This document shows positions 1 through 4,939 of a stretch of 6,408 nucleotides of DNA, in pieces (position 1 is the first letter of the stretch; every line of letters starts with the position of its first letter). The notes below the pieces were generated by a model. That model saw nothing but the letters and a program-made list of their open reading frames with translations. It was not told where the DNA came from and ran no database searches. A program made the position numbers and the translations under genes. This DNA is from Coriobacteriaceae bacterium (GTDB lineage Bacteria; Actinomycetota; Coriobacteriia; Coriobacteriales; QAMH01), in NCBI GenBank assembly GCA_004553405.1, contig SFLO01000044.1, positions 1 to 6,408 of the forward strand. The letters run 5' to 3'.

Positions 1-1300
1 GGCCTACCACATCGCCAGCACCGGCCGCCCGGGCCCCGTGGTCATCGACATGCCCAGCAACCTGCTGCGCGAGACCATCGAGTACCACTACCCCGAAGAG
101 GTCAAGCTCCCCAGCTACAAGCCCACCTACAAGGGCAACAACAAGCAGGTGAAGCAGGCGGTGCGCGCCCTGCTCGACGCCAAGCAGCCCGTCATCTACT
201 GTGGCGGCGGCGTCCTGTGGAGCCATGCCTGCCAAGACATCATGAAGCTCTCCGACACCCTGCAGATCCCCGCTGTGGTCAGCCTCATGGGCAAGGGCGT
301 CTTCCACGAGGACAAGGAGCTCTGCCTGGGCCTGCCTGGCATGCACGGCTCCAAGGCGGCCAACATGGCCCTGTATGAGAGCGACCTCATCTTCGCCGTG
401 GGCACCCGCTTTGCAGACCGCGTCACCGGCGCGCTCGACAAGTTCGCGCCCAACGCGGCGGTCGTCCACATCGACATCGACCCGGCAGAGATCGGCAAGA
501 ACCGCAATGCCGACGTACCCATCGTGGGCGACGCCAAGATCGTGCTCAGCGCCATCAACGAGGAGCTCGACAAGCTCAAGCCCGAGCCCCGCACCGCCGC
601 TTGGGTCGAGAAGGTGCTTCAGTGGAAGAGGGAGAGCCCCTTCTACTACGAGCCCCGCGAGGACGCCATCCTCCCCGAGCAGGCCATCGACCTGCTCGAC
701 GTCCTCACCAAGGACAGGGACACCATCTACGCCACCGAGGTCGGCCAGCACCAGATGTGGGCTGCCCAGTACCTCACCTGCACGCGCAGCCGCACCTTCC
801 TGAGCAGCGGTGGCGCCGGCACCATGGGCTTCGGCCTGCCCGCTGCCATGGGCGCCCAGGCCGGCAAGCCCGAAAGCCGCGTGGTGTGCATCGCCGGAGA
901 CGGCTCCGTGCAGATGAACATCCAGGAGCTCGCCACCATGCGCGAGAACAACCTCCCGGTGAAGTTGATGATCCTCAACAACAACTGCCTGGGCATGGTG
1001 CACCAGTGGCAGCAGCTGCTGTACAACCAGCGCTACTCCAACACCATCTTCAGCGCCAACCCCGACTTCGTGAAGCTGGCCGAGGCCTACGGGTGGGAGG
1101 GCGCCCGCATCAGCAAGCCCTCAGAGCTCGAGCCCGCCATGCGCGCCTGGCTGGAGAGCGACCAGCCCTCCGTGCTCGAGATCAAGGTCCCTGCCTCCGA
1201 GAACGTCTACCCCATGATCCCCGCCGGCAAGGCCGTCACGGACATGATCGGCGTGGTGACGCTCGACGAGAACGGCAACAAGATCGAGAAGGGGGAGTAG
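1..1300 (+). CDS. ilvB: Acetolactate synthase large (catalytic) subunit, 5' partial
   Basis: Thiamine-diphosphate enzyme that condenses two pyruvates to 2-acetolactate, or pyruvate with 2-oxobutyrate, as the first common step of branched-chain amino acid synthesis in the cytosol. The frame is open from the first full codon at base 2 and gives 432 residues before TAG at 1298-1300. The family is about 550-600 residues, so roughly 130-170 are missing upstream, including the N-terminal domain with the catalytic glutamate. What is seen: the end of the N-terminal domain (GRPGPVVIDMP), the central FAD-binding-type domain with RFADRVTG at 407-430, and the C-terminal ThDP/metal motif running from GDGS (896-907) to the NNN run (977-985), followed by LGMVHQWQ. 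The ATG at 38 is internal and not the start. The gene is tightly coupled to ilvN (stop and next ATG separated by one base). The tail AGKAVTDMIG is typical of anabolic AHAS. Confidence is high. Confidence 0.96.
   Translation, partial: AYHIASTGRPGPVVIDMPSNLLRETIEYHYPEEVKLPSYKPTYKGNNKQVKQAVRALLDAKQPVIYCGGGVLWSHACQDIMKLSDTLQIPAVVSLMGKGVFHEDKELCLGLPGMHGSKAANMALYESDLIFAVGTRFADRVTGALDKFAPNAAVVHIDIDPAEIGKNRNADVPIVGDAKIVLSAINEELDKLKPEPRTAAWVEKVLQWKRESPFYYEPREDAILPEQAIDLLDVLTKDRDTIYATEVGQHQMWAAQYLTCTRSRTFLSSGGAGTMGFGLPAAMGAQAGKPESRVVCIAGDGSVQMNIQELATMRENNLPVKLMILNNNCLGMVHQWQQLLYNQRYSNTIFSANPDFVKLAEAYGWEGARISKPSELEPAMRAWLESDQPSVLEIKVPASENVYPMIPAGKAVTDMIGVVTLDENGNKIEKGE
1291..1297 (+). promoter_or_regulatory. 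Ribosome binding site of ilvN, inside the ilvB 3' end
   Basis: GGGGGAG lies in the last codons of ilvB, four bases plus the stop-proximal C before the ilvN ATG at 1302. Its position within the upstream coding sequence implies translational coupling, which would help keep catalytic and regulatory subunits in balance. The coupling is inferred from spacing. Confidence 0.6.
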
Positions 1301-1301
1301 C

Positions 1302-1778
1302 ATGTCCCGCACGCTTTCCATCCTCGTGGACAACGAGCCCGGTGTGCTGACCCGCGTTGCCGGCCTCGTCGCCCGCCGCGGCTTCAACATCGACAGCCTG
1401 GCAGTGGGCCACACCGAAGACCCCACCCGCTCGCGCATCACCTTGGTCGTCGACGCAGACGAGCGGGCTGTCGAGCAGGTGACCAAGCAGCTCCACAAGC
1501 TGGTCAACGTCTACAAGATCAACGACCTCACCGAGGAGTCGCACATCGATCGCGAGCTGGTGCTCTTCAAGGTCAACGTCGAGCCTGCGCGCCGCCACGA
1601 GGTGATAGAGATCTGCAACGTCTTCCGCGCCAACATCGTCGACGTGGCGCCCAGCAGCCTGACCGTCGAGGCCACCGGCACCGACGACAAGCTCGATGCC
1701 ATGGAGGACATGTTCCGCGCCTACGGCATCAAGGAGATCGTCCGTACCGGCAAGATCGCCTTGAGCCGCGGCAACTAG
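1302..1778 (+). CDS. ilvN: Acetolactate synthase small (regulatory) subunit
   Basis: Regulatory partner of the preceding IlvB. It raises catalytic activity and confers feedback inhibition, usually by valine. The 158-residue length is the usual size of the short-type subunit. Residues about 3-78 form an N-terminal ACT domain with the effector-site stretch NEPGVLTRVAGL and the GFNIDSL segment. Residues about 83-155 form the ALS_ss_C domain (RELVLFKV, then EICNVFRANIVDV and YGIKEIVRTG). The ATG at 1302 sits one base after the ilvB stop and has a purine-rich site at 1291-1297. The conserved ACT motif begins within a few residues, so this start is secure. It is followed by a hairpin-rich gap rather than a direct junction with ilvC. 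Nothing in the protein looks degraded. Confidence 0.96.
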   Translation: MSRTLSILVDNEPGVLTRVAGLVARRGFNIDSLAVGHTEDPTRSRITLVVDADERAVEQVTKQLHKLVNVYKINDLTEESHIDRELVLFKVNVEPARRHEVIEICNVFRANIVDVAPSSLTVEATGTDDKLDAMEDMFRAYGIKEIVRTGKIALSRGN

Positions 1779-1785
1779 CACTGCG

Positions 1786-1816
1786 GGCGGGGGAGGGACG
1801 CGCCCTCTCCCGCCTT
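1786..1816 (+). terminator. GC-rich hairpin after ilvN, weak terminator or attenuator candidate
   Basis: GGCGGGGGAGGG (1786-1797) pairs with CCCTCTCCCGCC (1803-1814) over 12 pairs, including one G-U, around the loop ACGCG. Only two T residues follow, so this is not a textbook intrinsic terminator. It starts eight bases after the ilvN stop, where a terminator or 3'-end-protecting hairpin would be expected. It may let part of the transcription pass on to ilvC. Confidence 0.45.
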
Positions 1817-1817
1817 G

Positions 1818-1833
1818 GGCCGCTTATGCGGCC
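1818..1833 (+). other. Small perfect hairpin between ilvN and ilvC
   Basis: GGCCGC (1818-1823) and GCGGCC (1828-1833) form a perfect 6-bp stem with a TTAT loop, three bases after the preceding larger hairpin. The two together make a tandem stem pair. No T-run follows. Function is unknown; it could strengthen a weak terminator or block 3' exonucleases. Confidence 0.4.
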
Positions 1834-1882
1834 GGGTATGCACGTTATGGGCAAAAAACGGCCCGCCACCTGCATGCAAGCG

Positions 1883-1888
1883 TACAAT
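1883..1888 (+). promoter_or_regulatory. Possible -10 box for ilvC
   Basis: TACAAT matches five of six bases of the sigma-70 -10 consensus, 70 bases before the ilvC start. It is one of the few AT-rich hexamers in this GC-rich window. I see no good -35 hexamer 16-18 bases upstream and no extended-10 TG, so this rests on one element. If real, ilvC would have its own transcript with a leader of about 60 bases. That leader would contain a 6-bp inverted repeat (CGGCAC at 1915-1920, GTGCCG at 1931-1936). Confidence 0.3.
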
Positions 1889-1939
1889 AGCGCCCATTAC
1901 CGTAACGAGTCCCCCGGCACAGGGCCAGGGGTGCCGATA

Positions 1940-1951
1940 ACTGAAAGGAAG
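1940..1951 (+). promoter_or_regulatory. ilvC ribosome binding site, leader shared with serA
   Basis: ACTGAAAGGAAG contains the Shine-Dalgarno AAGGAAG and ends seven bases before the ilvC ATG. The same 12 bases, with the same 7-base spacing, precede serA (3130-3141). A TAA in the ilvC frame at 1938-1940 excludes any earlier in-frame start. Confidence 0.75.
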
Positions 1952-1958
1952 CCTTGCA

Positions 1959-2951
1959 ATGGCAATCACCATCCTTTACGAACAGGACGTCAACCCCGAA
2001 GTCATCAAGTCCAAGAAGGTGGCCATCATCGGCTATGGCTCCCAGGGCCATGCCCATGCGCTCAACCTGCACGATTCTGGCGTGGATGTGCGCGTCGGCC
2101 TGCGCGAGGGTTCCAAGAGCTGGGCTGTCGCCGAGGAGGCCGGCCTCAAGGTCATGACCATGGAGGACGCCGCCGAGGAGGCAGACGTCATCATGATCCT
2201 CATCCCCGATGAGATCCAGGCAAAGACCTACGCCGAGTCCATCGCCCCGCACCTGCATGCCGGCGACACCTTGGCCTTCGGTCATGGCTTCAACATCCAC
2301 TACGGCTACATCAAGGCTCCCGAGGACGTCAACGTCATCATGTGCGCCCCCAAGGGCCCCGGCCACATCGTCCGCCGTCAGTTCACCGAGGGCTCCGGTG
2401 TGCCCGACCTCATCTGCGTGCACCAGGACGCCACCGGCGACGCATGGGATATCGCCCGCTCCTACGCATGGGGCGTCGGCGGTGCCCGCACCGGCATCAT
2501 GGAGGGCACCTTCGCCCAGGAGACCGAGGAGGACCTCTTCGGCGAGCAGGCCGTCCTGTGCGGCGGCTGCGTCGAGCTGGTCAAGGCCGGCTTCGACACC
2601 CTGGTCAACTACGGCGGCTACCCCGAGGAGCTGGCCTACTTCGAGGTCTACCACGAGCTGAAGATGATCGTGGACCTGATGTACGAGAAGGGCATCAGCT
2701 TCATGAACTACTCCATCTCCAACACCGCTGAGTACGGCGAGTACTACGCCGGCCCCAAGGTCATCAACGAGCAGTCCCGCGAGGCCATGAAGCTCATCCT
2801 CGACCGCATCAAGAATGGCGAGTTCGCCAAGGAGTTCGTGGCAGACTGCGAGAACGACCACAAGTGGCTGCTCGAGCAGCGCGCTGCCTGCGACGACCTG
2901 CTGATCGAGAAGACCGGCAAGGAAGTCCGCAAGATGTTCTCCTGGCTCTAG
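1959..2951 (+). CDS. ilvC: Ketol-acid reductoisomerase, class I (short form)
   Basis: Mg2+- and NAD(P)H-dependent enzyme that isomerises and reduces the acetohydroxy acids made by IlvBN to 2,3-dihydroxy acids in valine and isoleucine synthesis. The 330-residue length is the usual class I size. The N-terminal Rossmann domain has GYGSQG at residues 25-30. The cofactor loop GLREGSKSW (47-55), with R49, S52 and S54, resembles NADPH-preferring members; that preference is inferred. The catalytic region includes GHGFNIH with H109 and APKGPG with K132. The C-terminal knotted domain carries the expected metal and substrate residues: D192 and E196 in EDLFGE, E229 and E233 in YFEVYHE, and serines of YSIS (251-254). 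The start is fixed by AAGGAAG seven bases upstream and an in-frame stop at 1938-1940. It continues the pathway of ilvBN but is separated by 180 bases with hairpins and a possible -10, so it may be partly independently transcribed. Confidence 0.97.
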   Translation: MAITILYEQDVNPEVIKSKKVAIIGYGSQGHAHALNLHDSGVDVRVGLREGSKSWAVAEEAGLKVMTMEDAAEEADVIMILIPDEIQAKTYAESIAPHLHAGDTLAFGHGFNIHYGYIKAPEDVNVIMCAPKGPGHIVRRQFTEGSGVPDLICVHQDATGDAWDIARSYAWGVGGARTGIMEGTFAQETEEDLFGEQAVLCGGCVELVKAGFDTLVNYGGYPEELAYFEVYHELKMIVDLMYEKGISFMNYSISNTAEYGEYYAGPKVINEQSREAMKLILDRIKNGEFAKEFVADCENDHKWLLEQRAACDDLLIEKTGKEVRKMFSWL

Positions 2952-2961
2952 GCTGAGAACC

Positions 2962-2996
2962 GAGGGAGTCCCGGGCGCGAGCTGCCCGGGACCCTC
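2962..2996 (+). other. First hairpin after ilvC
   Basis: GTCCCGGGC (2968-2976) pairs perfectly with GCCCGGGAC (2984-2992) around a 7-base loop. Outer GAGGG/CCCTC pairs extend it if a small bulge is allowed. It begins 11 bases after the ilvC stop. It is followed by TGTTGGG, not by a T-run, so intrinsic termination is doubtful. Its 3' edge (2994-2996) is shared with the next stem. Confidence 0.5.
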
Positions 2997-3035
2997 TGTT
3001 GGGAGGGGGCTTCGGCGAGCCTCCTCCCAACAGAG
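2994..3035 (+). other. Long 18-bp hairpin between ilvC and serA
   Basis: CTCTGTTGGGAGG (2994-3006) pairs perfectly with CCTCCCAACAGAG (3023-3035). The stem continues inward by one G-U and four Watson-Crick pairs to a 6-base loop (3012-3017), 18 pairs in all. There is no T-run downstream on the + strand. It could be a non-canonical actinobacterial terminator, an RNA-processing site or a regulatory leader element. It overlaps hairpins on both sides (2962-2996 and 3031-3049). Confidence 0.6.
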
Positions 3036-3049
3036 CAGCAACAGCTCTG
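3031..3049 (+). other. Third, alternative hairpin before serA
   Basis: CAGAGC (3031-3036) and GCTCTG (3044-3049) form a 6-bp stem around AGCAACA. Its left arm uses five bases of the right arm of the long hairpin at 2994-3035, so the two compete at that edge. A fourth small stem follows at 3065-3078 (GCGGC/GCCGC, loop TTAG). Confidence 0.35.
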
Positions 3050-3129
3050 CGGAAGATGAAGAGAGCGGCTTAGGCCGCGAGCGAGCCCGCGTGCAAGTAG
3101 TTCCGACCAACGCCCGGGCAAGCCCATTG

Positions 3130-3141
3130 ACTGAAAGGAAG
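3130..3141 (+). promoter_or_regulatory. serA ribosome binding site, leader shared with ilvC
   Basis: ACTGAAAGGAAG is identical to the ilvC leader and again ends seven bases before the ATG. A TGA in the serA frame at 3128-3130 rules out an upstream start. I see no convincing -35/-10 pair between 3050 and 3130, so serA may depend on transcription from upstream. Confidence 0.75.
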
Positions 3142-3148
3142 TTGCACT

Positions 3149-4729
3149 ATGAAGGTCCTCATCCCCGAGAAGCTGGCCAAGGAGGGCATCGCCGTGCTGG
3201 AAGACGCCGGCTGCCAGGTCACCTTCAAGCCGGACACCACCCCCGAAGAGCTCGTCGAGCTCATCCCCGATTACGACGGGCTCATCGTCCGCTCTGCCAC
3301 CACCGTCACCCGCGAGGTGATCGAGGCGGGCGTGAACCTCAAGGTCATCGGCCGCGCGGGCGTGGGTGTCGACAACATCGACTCCGAGGCCGCAACCGAG
3401 CGCGGCATCATCGTCTGCAACGCTCCCACCTCCAACGTCGTCTCTGCCGCCGAGCAGACCATGGCCCTTATGCTGGCGGTGGCCCGCAAGACCGCCATCG
3501 CAGATGCCTCCATGAAGGCCGGCAACTGGAACCGCTCCAAGTTCACCGGCGTCGAGCTCCAGGACAAGACCCTGGCCGTCTTCGGCCTGGGCCGCGTGGG
3601 CATGCTCGTGGCCGAGCGCGCCAGGGCCTTTGGCATGAAGATCGCCGGCTACGACCCCTACGTCACCCCCGAGCGTGCCGCCTCCATGGGCGTCGAGCTC
3701 TACACGGACGTCAACGAGCTGTGCAAGGTGGGCGACTTCATCACCGTCCACATGCCCAAGACCAAGGAGACCACGGGCATGTTCGGCGCAGACCAGTACG
3801 CGCTGATGAAGGACGGCGTCATCCTCGTCAACTGCGCCCGCGGCGGCATCATGGACATCGAGGCCATGGCCGGCTTCCTCGAGAGCGGCAAGATCGGCGG
3901 CGCCGGCATCGACGTCTGGGAGCACGAGCCCGTCTCTGACAGCCCCATCCACGGCTTCGACAACGTCGTCCTCACCCCGCACCTGGGCGCCTCCACCAAG
4001 GAGGCCCAGATCCGCGCTGCCACGCAGATCGCCGAGTTCGTCATCGCCGGCATGCAGGGCAAGGCGGTCCCCACCGTCGTGAACTCCGCCCGCATCCCCG
4101 AGCAGGTCATGGAGCACCTGCGCCCCTACATCGGCGCCGCCCAGACCGCTGCGGACATGGCCGCGCAGATCTCCAGCGCTGCCATCTCCGGCGTCAGCGT
4201 CAAGGCCTGCGGCCGCATCGCCTCCGAGGACCCGAGCGTCTTGGGCACCGCGGCGCTCGCCGGCGTTGTGCAGTTCGGGTCCGAGGTCCCCGTCAACGTC
4301 ATCAACGCGCGCTACCTGGCCGAGCAGCGCGGCATCAGCGTCGAGACCGCCGTCGAGCCGGTTTCCGAGAGCTACCCCTCCTATGTCGAGGTCACCACGC
4401 GCTCCGCAGAGGGCGAGGTCGTGATCACGGCCGCAACCGCCCCGGCAGACAAGGTGCGCATCACCTCCATCCTGGGCTATGACGTCGACTTCATCCCCGG
4501 CAAGAACGTCATCATCCTGCAGTACGTGGACGGCCCCGGCCGCATGGGCAAGCTCGGCACCGTCTTGGGCAACGCGGGCGTCAACATCGAGACCATGCAG
4601 ATCTCTGTCCGCCCGGACAGCAACATCGCTACCGTCCTCTTCAACGTGGACCGCGCGGTGTCCGGCCGCATCCAGACAGACCTCAAGAACGTGGTCGACG
4701 CAAAGAGCGCCTGGTTCCTGGAGCTCTAG
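3149..4729 (+). CDS. serA: D-3-phosphoglycerate dehydrogenase, long form with ASB and ACT domains
   Basis: NAD-dependent oxidation of 3-phosphoglycerate to 3-phosphohydroxypyruvate, the committed step of serine synthesis, in the cytosol. At 526 residues it matches the long (mycobacterial/Bacillus) form. Residues about 1-98 and 285-315 are the substrate-binding domain, with GRAGVGVDNID at 68-78. Residues about 99-284 are the Rossmann domain, with GLGRVG at 146-151 and the cofactor-binding D169. The catalytic residues are present: R231 in NCARGG, E260 in WEHEP, and H278 in LTPHLGAST. Residues about 315-450 are the intervening ASB domain. The C-terminal ACT domain starts near 453 (VDGPGRMGKLG, GVNIETMQIS) and in relatives contributes to serine feedback. 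The start is fixed by AAGGAAG and an in-frame stop just upstream. A strong terminator follows the stop. ilvBNC-serA is a recurrent actinobacterial order. Confidence 0.97.
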   Translation: MKVLIPEKLAKEGIAVLEDAGCQVTFKPDTTPEELVELIPDYDGLIVRSATTVTREVIEAGVNLKVIGRAGVGVDNIDSEAATERGIIVCNAPTSNVVSAAEQTMALMLAVARKTAIADASMKAGNWNRSKFTGVELQDKTLAVFGLGRVGMLVAERARAFGMKIAGYDPYVTPERAASMGVELYTDVNELCKVGDFITVHMPKTKETTGMFGADQYALMKDGVILVNCARGGIMDIEAMAGFLESGKIGGAGIDVWEHEPVSDSPIHGFDNVVLTPHLGASTKEAQIRAATQIAEFVIAGMQGKAVPTVVNSARIPEQVMEHLRPYIGAAQTAADMAAQISSAAISGVSVKACGRIASEDPSVLGTAALAGVVQFGSEVPVNVINARYLAEQRGISVETAVEPVSESYPSYVEVTTRSAEGEVVITAATAPADKVRITSILGYDVDFIPGKNVIILQYVDGPGRMGKLGTVLGNAGVNIETMQISVRPDSNIATVLFNVDRAVSGRIQTDLKNVVDAKSAWFLEL

Positions 4730-4750
4730 GGCTCGGGTTCAGACCGCAGC

Positions 4751-4789
4751 GGCGGGGCTGGGAGAGCACTCCCGGCCCCGCCTTGTTTT
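4751..4789 (+). terminator. Strong intrinsic terminator after serA
   Basis: GGCGGGGCTGGGAG (4751-4764) pairs with CTCCCGGCCCCGCC (4769-4782) over 14 pairs, with one G-U, around the loop AGCA. It is followed directly by TTGTTTT (4783-4789). It starts 21 bases after the serA stop and should end the ilv/serA transcript, making the downstream gene a separate unit. Confidence 0.88.
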
Positions 4790-4858
4790 CGGGGCTCCCC
4801 CGGGCCCCCGTTCACAAGTTTTTTACGGAGAATGGGAAGCCAAAGGCCGCTGCTCAGG

Positions 4859-4887
4859 TTTTTGGCGTGCGTCTTTTCCTCTATCCT
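4859..4887 (+). promoter_or_regulatory. Possible weak promoter of the PurF-family gene
   Basis: TATCCT (4882-4887) matches four of six -10 bases. It stands 17 bases after TTTTTG (4859-4864), a poor -35. The preceding gene ends in a strong terminator, so some promoter must lie between about 4790 and 4925; this is the best pair I can find but a weak one. A TTCACA at 4811-4816 resembles a -35 but has no -10 at a suitable distance. No known riboswitch core was recognised in this 150-base leader. Confidence 0.25.
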
Positions 4888-4909
4888 GCATAGCGCAACT
4901 TGAAACACC

Positions 4910-4924
4910 CTCGACACCATCGAG
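4910..4924 (+). other. Short inverted repeat just before the PurF-family RBS
   Basis: CTCGA (4910-4914) and TCGAG (4920-4924) flank CACCA, a perfect 5-bp stem or operator-like half-site pair, four bases before the ribosome binding site. It is short enough to be chance. Confidence 0.25.
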
Positions 4925-4928
4925 CAAC

Positions 4929-4935
4929 GGAGGAA
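4929..4935 (+). promoter_or_regulatory. Ribosome binding site fixing the PurF-family start
   Basis: GGAGGAA ends four bases before the ATG at 4940 and is the strongest Shine-Dalgarno in the window. The frame is closed upstream by TGA at 4901-4903. None of the twelve codons between is ATG, GTG or TTG. The N-terminus is therefore MGGFFG, and no upstream start could supply a cysteine-bearing propeptide. Confidence 0.85.
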
Positions 4936-4939
4936 TCCC

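Noticed and set aside
38..40. ATG at 38 as the start of the acetolactate synthase
   Set aside because: The frame is open to the window edge and the upstream residues (AYHIASTGRPGPVVID) belong to the conserved enzyme core. The true start lies outside the window.
601..1350. Overlapping + strand frame inside ilvB rich in Arg, Pro and His
   Set aside because: Composition is typical of an out-of-frame reading of high-GC DNA, and the ilvB frame carries all conserved motifs.
3056..3073. Five-codon mini-ORF (MKRAA) in the serA leader as an attenuation peptide
   Set aside because: It has no serine or branched-chain codons, and its purine-rich GGAAG abuts the ATG with no spacing. Nothing supports translation.
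1845..4117. Two further long minus-strand open frames (1845-3110 and 2948-4117) opposite ilvC and serA
   Set aside because: Same low-complexity antisense composition, no family motifs, and they run straight across the structured intergenic region. Stop codons are simply scarce in this frame because of the high GC content.
4790..4939. Riboswitch or T-box upstream of the PurF-family gene, or upstream of ilvC and serA
   Set aside because: I looked for a T-box AGGGTGG core and for purine-type or ZTP-type riboswitch cores in the gaps at 1779-1958, 2952-3148 and 4790-4939 and recognised none. A covariance-model search would be decisive.
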